Origin: Aquila chrysaetos chrysaetos
Lineage: Eukaryota; Chordata; Aves; Accipitriformes; Accipitridae
Length of the DNA stretch: 64,000 bases
Direction: 5' to 3'
NCBI RefSeq assembly: GCF_900496995.4
Contig: NC_044024.1
Location: 17,300,698 to 17,364,697 of the forward strand
Each line of letters starts with the position of its first letter. Within the stretch, counting starts at the first letter, position 1. Below the pieces are notes generated by a model. It was not told the origin of the DNA and made no database searches. It saw only the letters and a program-made list of their open reading frames with translations. Of the stretch, positions 1-22,000 are shown piece after piece. A program made the position numbers and the translations under genes.

Positions 1-904
1 TGCCCCCAAATCACTCAAGATGAACAAACACATAAACACTAAAATAAACCATGACAAAGCATCAACAGTAAGCTACAAATTTTAAAAAGACCAAAGCACG
101 TATTTTTTCCTCAATAACCACCTAACTTTTGCAGCTTCTTTATTTTTCACTTGGTTGGCAGGATGATGGAAAGTGAATGAACAGCAGCCTTCACGAGAAA
201 AGGATAATGTCATCCTGGGTCCCACTTCCATGGTTAAGCTGTTGGACAACACTGGTTTTTGTCCATCACTTTCTAATCTCTAATTCTTAGGCAGAGCTAA
301 GAAGAACTCAGTGATGTGAAAGACAGGGATCTCTGCTTTGGGCATCCCAGTTAAACCCTTCCATGAATTTGAAACTGTGGGTCTCACACTTTTAGGAAAA
401 GCCACTCCTTCAACCTCTGGCAAAAGTAATTCAGATAGCGCCAAAGGCACCGTAGGGCATTTGCTAACTAGTAAAATATTGGAGGGTGGAAAGTAGGGGA
501 AGGTTGAAGTCCAAAAGAGAGTAACTTGCTTTTATTTTAGGTAACTTTTCCCTTCAAAAATCCTTACGGAACTTTGAACACTATGCACGTTAAAGCCAGT
601 AACTGGGCAACCCAAACCCTCGCACTTCAGTTGTTGAACAGGCCCTTTCCTTTAACAGTGCAAACCGGAGGCTGATACCTAACTTAGATGAAATTTGCTA
701 TCACAGCTATTCTAGAAGAATCCTGTAATTCATGGCAAATAAATTAAAACTGAAATCTCCCTTTGCAACAAGCACGTATGCATTCACCATCTAATTTACA
801 GGTCACTACAAAGTTTATATTAAAAAAATCCACCTGAAAATCAGCAAGATATATGTGATAATTTAAATAATAACCCCAAATAATTTTATTCTTTGTGCCC
901 TTAC
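1..904 (-). other. CUL4B intron 5 (partial)
   Basis: AT-rich intronic sequence running off the window edge. I see no exon, RNA gene or recognised repeat in it. Confidence 0.8.
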
Positions 905-11252
<10,348 letters not shown>

Positions 11253-11298
11253 ACAGAAGTGAACAGGCTGAGGGGCATCAAATCCTTGTGGTGTGACA

Positions 11299-11320
11299 AA
11301 GAGAGAGAGAGAGAGAGAGT
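11299..11320. repeat. (GA)n microsatellite
   Basis: An uninterrupted GA dinucleotide run next to the CUL4B first coding exon, within the likely 5' UTR or first intron. It reads TC on the CUL4B sense strand. Confidence 0.85.
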
Positions 11321-11878
11321 TTTAGAGTCAGTCTCTGTTTGGTGTCTCTCGGGGGGGGTGTCTTTCAACTCCTCTCTCTCATCAGTGGAGTCCTTCCGTG
11401 TTCCCTCTCCTTCGCCGCCTTCTTTCTCGGAGGAATCACTTTCTCTCCTCTCTTCCCCTTCTCTTTATTACTTTGTTTCTTCTCGCAGTTTGTCTCTGCT
11501 TTCCTGCTTTTACTCCTTTCTCAGCGGAGCGTCTCCGTGCCTGCCTCTCGCCACCCACCGGTTTCTTTCAATTCTTCTCTCCAACGCCAGTATTCCCCCA
11601 CGGCTGCCCGCTCCCCTCCTGCTCCGGCCGCCTCCTCTCCGCCAAGCAGCAGCGGGGAGGGCTGAGCGCGGCTCCCTCACGCCTCGGCTCCAGCCCCCTC
11701 GCCCCACACGCCTCCCGCTCCCTCGCCGCCGCCCGGCCCGCTCTTCCCCCCCCCGCGGCCCGCTCTCCTCGGGCTCCCGCCTCCCCCCTCTCTGCCTCCT
11801 GCTCGCGTTTCCTGAGGGGGGGGGACACGGCCCGGCCCGGGGCTTGTTATTGTCAATACACGGCAGAGAGGGAGCCTA

Positions 11879-11889
11879 AAGATGGCGGC
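11879..11889 (+). promoter_or_regulatory. YY1 binding motif
   Basis: AAGATGGCGGC, the full YY1 consensus, in the CUL4B CpG island. Confidence 0.65.
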
Positions 11890-12061
11890 ACATCCGGTCG
11901 CCGTGCATGCTGGGGCGCGGCCGCCCGGAAGCGCGGCCGGCCAGCCCGGGTAGGCGGCGGGCCCCACCTCCGGCCCGGCCCGGCGGCTCTGCCCGCGCGC
12001 CCTGCTCCCGCCACCGGCGGCCGCCCCCCCCCCCCCGGTCCTTTCCGCTGCCCTCTGACCT

Positions 12062-12070
12062 ACCGGAAGT
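12062..12070 (+). promoter_or_regulatory. ETS/GABPA motif
   Basis: ACCGGAAGT, the optimal ETS-family site, at the upstream edge of the likely CUL4B start region. Confidence 0.6.
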
Positions 12071-12440
12071 GATCATGGTTGCCGGCCGCTCCGAACGGCC
12101 GCTCTCGTTATTTCCCCCCCCCCCCCCCCGCGCCGGCGCAAAGGCGCGTCGTGCCGGGCAGGGGGCGTGGCCGCCGCCTTCCGCGTGGCGGGAGCGCGGA
12201 GAGGGCGGGGCTTGTCCCTCGTCGCGCCCCGTAGCGTCCCCTCAGGCCGGCCGGCCGCCCCCGGGGCCGCCGGGGTGCCCGGTGCGGCGGGGATCGGCCC
12301 GCGGGGGACGCGTGGGAAGCCCAAGTCCTGCCTGTCGGTCGCCGCGCGGGCCTCCGGCTGAGGTAAATGTGGTGTAAAAGCGGGTTTAAGTGGGACTCGG
12401 ACGGGGCTGCCCCGCCGGGAGCCTGCCGGCGAGCTGCAGG

Positions 12441-15339
12441 CTTCGGCCCGTCACCTTATTTTGGAAGTGGTTTTTTCTTACGTTTATTTACAAGCAATTC
12501 ATTTAGCGTCAGCTTTTTGAGAGGGTTCTAATAGAGACGGGCGTGCGTTGGGCTAAAGCCTAGGGTCGTTGCTTCTTGGCGTTTGTTGTAACGTTTGGAA
12601 GCAAACCCAGAAATCGTGGACCTTTGGTGGCTCTTTTTTGATGCTGGCTGGTATCTGTTACCAACGGAAACGTGAACTCTCCAAGAGCGTTGTTACGATT
12701 CAATCACCGGTGAGAAACAGCTGCAGAAAAAGGAACAAAACAAGGGATGAGGTTTTGTTCCAGAAGAGACCCTCCGAGGACTTCAGCCAAGAGCTTACAC
12801 CTGCCTTCCTGACAGCAGAGCTCCTCGGGGGAAGGCTCTTGGCAGTTCTGTGTTTGATAGAAAAAGATATGCTAACCTGTCTTGACAGAAACTGCGGTTC
12901 CTGGAGATATGAATGTAACTTTACTGAGGTTTTTCTGGAGCGTATTTTCTGTCTGAGTAACTGGCAGAGGGCTCCTGAGGCCTGTAGTGTAATGCTACTG
13001 ATGTGTGGAAAAGTACTTTTTCCAGGTTAAAAAAAACACACAAAGTTTCAGTGTGTTTCTGACTGGCTTGAGAACAGGCTGTGTAGTTCCCAGGTACTTA
13101 TAAGTTACATTCCAAGTGAGATGTAACAGAAATGAACAGCTTTGCTAAGTAAATAAAATTCTATGATTACGCTATCTAGGTTTCCTCTGTTCCCAGTAAC
13201 TGTCATGTTCACTTAAGCCAAATTAGGTAAGAGGTGTAGAGATGCAAGAGATCTTAAATTTCTACAGATCCTTGGTTTGTGAAAATGATTGGATTTATAG
13301 AAGAGGAGACATAAGTAAGCGTCCCTTTTCCTGGAGGAGCGGGAGGGTTGTCTTCTCCATGCAGTCATTCATGTGGGGAAGAGTCAGTAACTGTGTCCCA
13401 TCAGTCAGAACACGCAGCTCCTGACCAGCCATGGTCTGGGATACATGGGAGAGCGGGTAAAGGTAAGGTAAAGTGCTGGGGAGCCAGGAAGAAGCCAGGT
13501 GCAATGGATTTTGCCCTTTTCCCACTGAAACATGTGGAGGGAGAGATTCTAAATCCTTTCTATTTAGCATATGATCCCAAGGGGTGGTTTCTGTCGGGGC
13601 TGGAGGGGTTGTAAAGCTATTTGCTGGATGCGCCTCTTGCTTTGTCCATCTTATCCAGGTACCACGCTTTTAAAATTTTGTTACTTAAAAGTGACACTGC
13701 AACCAGAGCAAATGTCTCCAGCTTTTTGGTGGTGAGGCTGAACAATAATACTGAGAGCTATATTAAGAAATTCCAGTCGAGGTGCTCGGAGCCTTCTTCA
13801 AAAATCCTTTGTACGAGCAAATTTAGATTGGGCAAGCAGTTAGCTGGCCTTGCAGTCTTCGTAGCTACACCAACAAAAAGCATTTGGAAGAGAAGATGGA
13901 GATGTTGAGACCAGACTCAAGGTTAGCTTGGCCCTGACAGGAGCCAGTGGTCCAAGTGCTTTAAGGTAGCAGAAAAATGGAGATAAGAGCTCCCTCTTGA
14001 CAGATGCTATTTTTGAAAACCAGGAACTAATCTTGCTGTTTTAGGCTAGCATGAAACCAGTGGTTCAGATGGTTTCAGTGAGATGTGCCATATTTATCAG
14101 GGGTTATCGAGGGTAAAAGTTTACCTTATGTTTCTAACATTTGAGGTGGGAGTATAATGAATTTTTTGCTACAGTTTTTAAAAATGCGAGCACAGCTGCA
14201 AGGATTGTTTACTTGGCAAAGTATTATTTAATAAAAGTTATTCAGAAGAGCACAAAAAAGGTATGGAATAGTTTGTTGGCGTGATAAACTGTTCTCACTT
14301 TCTAATCTGGGCATGAGCAATGCCGCTGTGTTTCAGTTAAAATGGAATTCTTGATTAGAGCTTAGTATTTTTAGTGATGCTACAAAGTAGGTGGAGGTGG
14401 CGTTCATGACTTAAATGCCTGAATATTTATATAATGCCATAGTTCATTCCTGTCCTTTTTAAAAGTTGTTAGTGCGTTCCTGACTCTGCATTTCACTATT
14501 TGAATAAATGCTACCATGCATAAAGGCTTGATTTTGCTTTGTATGACTGATGTAACTCTTAGGTATTAGGTTTTGATTAGTTGTTATAGTATCAAAGCTG
14601 ATTCATTTGTTTCGTATGGAAAAAAGAACTTGGTAGTTAGCATAAATGATGACCTGGCCTTTTATGTCCTCCCCCTTCTCCCCTTTATGCCAGTGGTAGC
14701 ATTTCCATTACTCTAAAAAGAAACAGGGCGGTCACCTCTATCTGTGCTTATGTAGCAGCTACCTGCCTAAAGAACAAAACCATGGATGTCTGCCCTTAAA
14801 AAGAGTTAAAAAGCAGTAAGCTAAATTCCCTCTATCTACGTTTTTCTACTAATGCCCATAATTACTGCAGCCACCACCAAGCAAAACCTAATTTGATCCC
14901 GAAAAACACTATGGAGCATGATCGTCTTTGCCAGAACTCATCTCTCTGTCTGGCAGTTGAGACCTTCGCTGCAAGCCACGTTTCTTCTGCTCCTTCTCCA
15001 CCCTGAAGGATGTGGCACTGCCGATTCCCTGGCCGGCTCCAGTATCTGCTCTTTGCCAAGAAACGTCTTTCCCCCCCCCTCGCCTTTTTTTTTTTTCCCC
15101 CAGAATGCCGTAGACAGGATCTTGTGTCCCGTTCTGAAACTGGCGGGAGGACACCTCCTGCTTTGCTGGTGTGAAGGCGGCTGCGTTTTTTCCTGTTAAA
15201 CGTATTTTGTGTTTAAACGATGTTAGTAGTTACTAGCGCTTTTTCTCTTGAAGGATTTATTTTAATGAAAAGTGATATATTACCGGGGAAAACAGAGCCG
15301 TGTCTGCAACTAACTAGCACCTAGTTCTTGGGAAAGCGG
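12441..15339. other. Intergenic spacer between the CUL4B and MCTS1 promoters
   Basis: Non-CpG DNA between two divergent promoters. The longest open frame (12569-13030, plus, 153 codons) resembles no family I know and has no matching splice or promoter context, so it is left out as a gene. No mobile element is recognised. Confidence 0.6.
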
Positions 15340-15811
15340 AACGAAGCCGCTCTTGCGCAGCGGGCCGCGGTTCGGCAGAAGAGCGGGCCGAAGACGGTAA
15401 AATGAGGTCACTTCTCACCCCGTGCCCTGCCTGCGGGCCTGCTCTGGCAAACCTGGGTTTTACGTACGCCTTGAAAAAACGACTGGCAAAATGTCTTTCA
15501 TCCACCTGAAACCTTTGAAGCAGTTGTGCTGGTTTTAAGAGACGACTTCGGTTTATGGAGTTGCGGTTCGTCCTTCCGCGCCCTTTTGTAGTTCAGAACG
15601 ACGTCACGTTGTTCGCAGTCAGCAGCACGAGACTGGCAATGCCGCACCAAACCGGGGGGGAGCGATAAGAAGGACCGGAATGCCGCTCGGCAGCCCTCCC
15701 GGGGCTCGCTGGCCCTGACCGGAGCGGCCCGGCCCCGCCGCCGCCGCCGCCGCCCTGGCCCCCGGGCCCTGCGCGCCGCCAGTGCGCATGCACCGAGGAC
15801 ACCGCAGCGCC

Positions 15812-15830
15812 CTCTGGGAATTGTAGTCCC
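15812..15830 (-). promoter_or_regulatory. ZNF143 (Staf) motif
   Basis: On the minus strand it reads GGGACTACAATTCCCAGAG, the conserved core of the ZNF143 promoter element. It lies about 200 bp upstream of the MCTS1 ATG. Confidence 0.7.
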
Positions 15831-16026
15831 CGCCCGCCGCGGTTGACGCTCGGCGCGTTCCGTTGTTATGCAGCGGCGCGACAGGCCGTAAAGCGCGCGG
15901 CGTCTTCCGGCTGGCGCGGAGGGGAGGGCCGGGAGCCTCGTGTGAGGGAGCGCGGAGGCTGTGGGTGCCCGCGCCGCCGCCCGCCGGCCCCACGCACTCG
16001 TCCGCCCGGCGCCCACCGCCCCCAGG

Positions 16027-16037
16027 ATGTTCAAGAA
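16027..16037 (+). CDS. MCTS1: MCTS1 coding exon 1 (residues 1-4)
   Basis: ATGTTCAAGAA followed by the donor GTGAGTGG. An 11-nt coding piece, as in mammals; it encodes MFK and part of Lys4. Confidence 0.95.
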
Positions 16038-19000
16038 GTGAGTGGGGCCGGGGGAAAGCGGGGAGGGTTTGGGGGAAAGCGGGGCCGGGGAGGGTTTGGG
16101 GGAAAGCGGGGCCGGGGCGGGCCCGGCGTTCGGCCCTGCCGGCCCGGCCTCAGCGCGGCACCGGTACCGGCACGGCCAGGCCCCGCTCGGGGGCTGGGGC
16201 CGGGGGCAGCGCGGGAGCGGCCGGCCCCGCTCCCCGCCGGCAGCCCCGGCCTCCCCGGGGCGCCCCTTCAGCCCGCGGGGAAGCGCCCGCCCCGCAGGCG
16301 TCGGCTTTGCCTTCGGGCGCGCTGGCCTGGGCCGTTCGGGCGCTTGGTTGTTACAGAGGAAAAAACCTAAAAAGTAAGCCGGGTCATTAATTCGTCTGAA
16401 CTTTGGGGTAGTGCAAAGCGCAGTTCGTACATCTGCGGTAAAGGTAAATACGTCTGAGCAGGGCTGTAGGCGTTAGTGTTACCAGCAAAGTCTGCTCTAC
16501 GAGTTGAGTGAGATAACGCTGCGTGCCAAGGTGTATCTGTGAGACTAAAAGCATGTTTCATGGATGTACGCAAAGTTTAGGGGCAAAGACAGCCTACTAG
16601 TGGCAACCCCCTGGCCTTCCCCCAGCTCAGTGTTCCCAGGGGACGAACTGAAGCCTCGTAAAATCCTAGATTTGAAAGTTGGACAGATGTGGTACCGCTA
16701 AGGTTTTATAGCGAGTTCATAAGCATTTCCAAAGAATGCTGCTGAGATACGGCATCTTTTGGGCAGCAAATTGTGCATTTCTGAAATGCTTTCACTCACT
16801 TGGCAGATTTGATGAAAAGGAGAATGTATCAAACTGCATCCAGCTGAAGACTTCAGTTATTAAAGGTATTAAGAATCAACTGATAGACCAGTTTCCTGTC
16901 ATTGAACCATGGCTAAACCAAATTATGCCAAAGAAAGACCCAGTCAAAATAGTAAGATGGTAAGTTTCTTTTCTCTTAAACTTTGCTTCCGAGGTGCTAG
17001 GATTGCTTCCTTTATACGTTTGCTTTATGTAGTAGATGAACCTACTGTTTTTGAAAAGCATCTATCATTTCTTAATAGGTAATAGTCCATGTTCTGGCCA
17101 AACCAGAAAGTTTGCGTGTGCTCATCACGCTCTTGAAGGCATGCTAGTAGGATGTGTGAGGAAAACAAAAATGCTGCCTAGTAGTGAATGTGCAGTATAT
17201 TCAGGGACTCTCCAGGGATCAGCCTGTTGTTGAAGGGAAGCATTCAGCTTTATGGATATGGAAGCTCAAACTTGTTTGGATAGCTTTCAGTAGCATTTTT
17301 TTACTATTTTTGGGGCTTCCATATATTATCTGGATTATTGTCTTTTTTTTTTAAATAGAGGGTAGTGTATTTTTCTGATTCCTTCTCCTTGTCCTCTCTC
17401 TGTATTGTGTTTAAAAAAAAAACCCCAAGAAATGCAGTTTGTGACCAGCTGGATATTTGTAGATTTTTTTTCTTTTTTTTCTTTCTTGTTTTTTAAAGGT
17501 GAAGGAAGTGTGCAGGAGGCCAGTGTTGAAGAACAAGCCATTAAAAAAATAATATTTTTAGTTTTAAGTTTTCTTGCTAATTGGCTTTCTTAATTCTCAG
17601 ATGCCAAGATAGACCAGACTCTGTGAAGTGAAATACTTAATTTAAACTATAAAAGGGTTAAGTAGCTATTGGAATAATCTTTTTTTGATCTTGCAGTCAT
17701 GAACACATAGAAATCCTCACTGTGAATGGGGAGTTGCTGTTCTTCAGACAAAGAGAAGGGATTTTTTACCCAACGCTAAGGTTGCTTCACAAATGTAAGT
17801 TTCTTGGGGGTGGTAGTGGTGGGGAGAGAGGGGTGAGCGCGTGATTCCACAGGACTTCTGTAGAACTGAATTAAAAAGAACTTAGTACTTATGTGCATAT
17901 GCATATATATATATATGTTCCACAATTGATCTTAAAGATATAGCATACCTTTTCAACTGTAATTTATTGCTTTGCTGTATTGGGTGCCTATATGGGTTGC
18001 TTCCCCCATAATTACTGTAATGCTCTTTGTTAAGCAATCTGAGCTTTGATTTCCAAAAATTAAATTGTGCAAAGCTCTGCAAAAAATCTTGAGGGAGGTT
18101 TCCCTAGGACAGAGATCTAAATTTCCTGTTGTTAGTCCCTATCGTTGTTCTTTCAAGTCTTCCTTTAAACCCTTTTTGCTTCCTTCCAAATACTTGTAGG
18201 TTCTTACTAGAAAAATATTCTTTAATCATGAGTTTAATGCTGTAATGTATTCTTGTCTCTTGTAACAATTTATGCGGCATGCTTTTTACTTCTTACAATT
18301 TACTCTCACGTTATTTTTCTTGTTGTTCTCACTGTTCTGCTTGATTGTGTTACTCTCATTTGGATGAGTGTAGGTGTCCCTAAAAATGTTTTTTGGTCAA
18401 ATCTCAGTGATTGCAATACTTCAAGAAGGTGCGTGCACTGGAAGGGTGGCTTGGAGAGCTGACAGCCTTCATGAATTTTGTCCATCTTTGCCTTTTTTCT
18501 CCTGTTAATGTTGAACTGTTTCTTTTTCATGTAAGAGGTTATACATATAATTTGAGGGATTTAAGGCCCCTTGGTCTTAAGAGATCTTAGTATATGGGCA
18601 CTTGCATGATTGTTTTCACCAGGGGAACTTGTTAAAATTGTTGCTCAGTATATGAGTATGCAGGAGGCATAGGCCTAGTGTTGGATTACCCTTTGGTTTT
18701 TGGATAAAAGATGTGGTCTGGGAGAACAGTACTTGTGTCCTTTTGGGACAGTACAGCCCAGCAGGAGCTCCGGTAATTGTTTCTCAAACTTCCTACCCTT
18801 GCAGCAGACTATATATCTAATTGCCCCATCTAAACTGACTTGATAATGAGCTATTCATGTTGTCATCGTATTAATTGTAATGCTCTATCTTTCCCCTCCT
18901 AGACCCATTTATTCTACCACATCAGCAGGTTGATAAAGGCGCCATTAAATTTGTACTAAGTGGAGCTAATATAATGTGCCCTGGCCTGACGTCTCCTGGA

Positions 19001-22000
19001 GCAAAACTTTACCCTGCTGCCGTTGATACTGTTGTTGTATCCTTCTTTAATGATGAATTACTGCTTGCTGTGAGATGAGTTAAATTTCTGTTCTTGTGTT
19101 CTCAGATGATCATAATCTGAATTACTTTGGATTTTAATGGTATTTCATGGAATAACTAGTGTTCTGAAAAGAGCTGCAGAGGTTCAGATGTTATTTGGCA
19201 AGGTTAAAATTGTTCTTAATTTTTTTTTGCTTACTGTGGTGATCCAAACCAAATAATGATTCCTACTGTGCTGTTGGGTGGCATGCTGTTCATTAAGCTA
19301 ATTGATAAGTGGAGCTCCTTTGTGATTTTATGCAGAACTGTAAAAACAGATGAGGCACAGTGTAATTTGTCCCCTGCCTCCTTAATCAATCTTGTATCTC
19401 TTTCCGTTATAGAAGAGTTTGCTCCTGTTCCTAGGGAATTTGGAAAGATGTTTAGGATCAGCTTTGCTGTAGTCAGGACTTGCTCTATGTGTCTGATGAA
19501 ATTAGCATATGTAAAATGAGGAAAGTATGCTAATTCACTCCTGCTCATGATATTACTGAGAAAGGAACCCTGAGCAAATACAGCGTTAATAATACCAAGC
19601 TGTGGTGCTTTTGTTGTTAGTTAGATGCTGTACAGAAAGATCTGCCGTTAGCATCATGTGTTGCTAAGCTTTGAAAAGAACACGTCTGGTTTCAGTACTT
19701 CTGGTTTTCTTTAGATGTGTCTCAATTCTTCTGTACCTTGGAATCTAAAATGGCCCCGCAAACATGTGCAGTTTTGTTCCAGAAAGGGTGAGGCTGTCAT
19801 CTCTCAGTGTTAGGCACAAAGGAAGAAATGGGAGTGTAGTGCCGGGAGATCTTTTTCTGTAATTGCTGTTTGAAGTTCATAAATACATGCTTTGTTCTAC
19901 ACACTGTGATTCAATTGTTAAATGCAGTGCATTGTTTTGCTTATCTTTAAGAGCTAGAGCTCTAGAATTACTAAAAGGGTAAAAGTTCAACATGGGATTT
20001 TGAAACTTTTTGGAAAGTTGTTTCCTCATATTGCTTTTACTTTTCTGAAATAGTTTTAAAATAATCTGTTTTCCTTAGTGGCAATTTGTAGGCAATAATG
20101 GCGGAGGGAAAACAACATGCATTATGTGTGGGAGTAATGAAGATGTCAGCTGAGGACATGTAAGTGTTTTAAAAATTGAAATATAACCTGTCCCACGTCA
20201 TTATTCCTGTGTTAGCTTGGAATATAAGAACTACTGTCAAGGTTACTGCATTGCTGTTGCAGCACATGTTGTTCAAGTACAGAATTTTTTAAGATTTCAT
20301 TTTGTTGATTAATATTCAGGGAAAGTAGAGGAGGCAGGGAGTATCCTCCTGTTGTGGTTTAAGCTTATACTTAAGCTTATATGCCAGGACACTTCCCTCC
20401 TCACTTGTTTACCAAATGGAATCAAAATAGTTCTTTTCATGTGAATGCGGATTTTAAGACGCAGAACATCAGTGCTGCTGCTGAATGTTAGTATTTCTTG
20501 CTCTCTGATCAGACTTTCTCAAAGATCTTGCTGAACAAAGAAGTATTTGTATGGAGTACTTACTACCTGGACTGGGCAAGAGATGTAATTTGGATTTGAG
20601 GGGGTTGAAAATGTTGAAGTGATTTTTTTTTTTTTTTTTTTTTGTCTGCAGGAACAGCCGAGACTAAAGTCCTGCTGGTACTTGGCTGACCAGCTGGGCT
20701 TTCCTCTGTGGCCTTCTCTTTTTCTTTACCTTGTACCCACATGCAGCATTCCTGCTTTATGTGCTTACTAGCTTAGCTGGGCTTCTTCTGAAATGTAGAG
20801 GTCTGTTCAGTGGATAAACATCAACTGAAAACTCTTTGGGAAGGAAAAGAGACAGAAAATGGAAATGGATGTTAGTTGTTCTTAGCATTCAGATAGTGCT
20901 AAATTACAAGTAGCTAAACCACTTTGTCATTTTAAGTTCTATAATGTCTTGCAGCAGGATGTAAGATGCACCCAGCAGGTTTGGGCTGTGTTGGTTCCAG
21001 CCCTGTCTAGCACTCAGGTGGGTAAGGAAGCTGATTTTGATGAAAACAAGTCATTCTTTCTTGTGGGGATAATTCTCAGCAGGATCATCTTATGAATTTC
21101 ACTCTGTGATCCTAAGTTGTGATGGTAGCACAAGGGAGAGAGGTGGGAATGTGTTACAGGGGACAGGGATAGAGTGGGACTGCAGCAGTTTGGACCTGCT
21201 GCAGCTATTGAGGAATTATATTCCTCAAGATTGTTTGTAGTGCCTTCAAAAGACTCCAAGAGTAAGTAGAAAGGATAGCTACTTCTGTCCCAGTCCTAGA
21301 TTTGCAGTGATCTGCTGCAATCACTGCAAACCAAGATTATCTGTATTCCTAATCCTAACTTCAAATTCAGCAGCCTTGCGGCTGAATATCCTGTTCCTGT
21401 GAGAAGCAACATGAACTGGGGAGGAAAATTAAATGATACTTATCTATACAGCCTGTTTGCATGTTTTTTTGTGTGATATTGTTTAAAGCAGAAAATTGTG
21501 AAACTATGATTTCAGTCACTTAGTGTGATTATGATCCATGATGTGTTATTGGAGTTAACTCAGCAGTATTTTCCTTCCTGATTACTTTTGGATAAGTCGT
21601 ATAAGTAATGGAACACTTAGTGTAAACACAGTAAATTATATTCTCCAGAGGAATGAAACTTGTTCTGAGTCCTCGAATGATGAGATTTGTCTTGTTTATT
21701 GTGACAAAACTAGATTTTTTCCATGGAATAATGTAGTGGAAAAAAGATTAACACCAATCCAATACAGATGCAAAACCCAATCATTTTTAAAAGATGACAT
21801 GACTCAAAAGATACAGAAGGATAGTATGTCTGTAACATGCTGCAAGTCCTTGGATCATGAACTCAGCATTTAAAATTCTTTATTAAGTGGGTAGATGTCC
21901 TGCAACTAGCAGTGAAGCAGCTCACCTGCATTTGATTGTGTCACTGGCACACTCGGAACCACAGGTTGTCAAATTCTATGTTCCAGCCATGTCACACCAC

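Larger units (their letters stand above)
11560..12440. promoter_or_regulatory. CpG-island promoter of CUL4B
   Basis: Very GC- and CpG-rich block just upstream of the first CUL4B coding exon, with C-runs at about 12024-12037 and 12113-12129. It holds a perfect YY1 motif AAGATGGCGGC (11879-11889) and a perfect ETS/GABPA motif ACCGGAAGT (12062-12070), both common near start sites of housekeeping genes. Transcription of CUL4B should begin around 11.85-12.07 kb on the minus strand; the exact start cannot be fixed from sequence. A good plus-strand donor (CTGAG|GTAAAT, 12361/12362) leaves room for a divergent transcript. Confidence 0.8.
15340..16360. promoter_or_regulatory. CpG-island promoter of MCTS1
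   Basis: GC-rich block spanning the MCTS1 start and the beginning of intron 1. Motifs seen upstream of the ATG: a CRE-like GACGTCAC near 15600, an NRF1-like TGCGCATGCA (15783-15792), a ZNF143 (Staf) motif on the minus strand (15812-15830) and an ETS-type CTTCCGG near 15905. Together they suggest a TATA-less housekeeping promoter with starts between about 15.83 and 16.0 kb. Confidence 0.8.

Noticed and set aside
12569-13030. 153-codon plus-strand open frame between CUL4B and MCTS1
   Set aside because: No similarity to any family I know, no clear promoter or poly(A) context, and composition like the neighbouring intergenic DNA.
15498-16390. Open frames of 100-178 codons on both strands at the MCTS1 CpG island
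   Set aside because: Low-complexity Arg/Pro/Gly/Ala translations caused by base composition, overlapping the promoter and the 11-nt coding exon.
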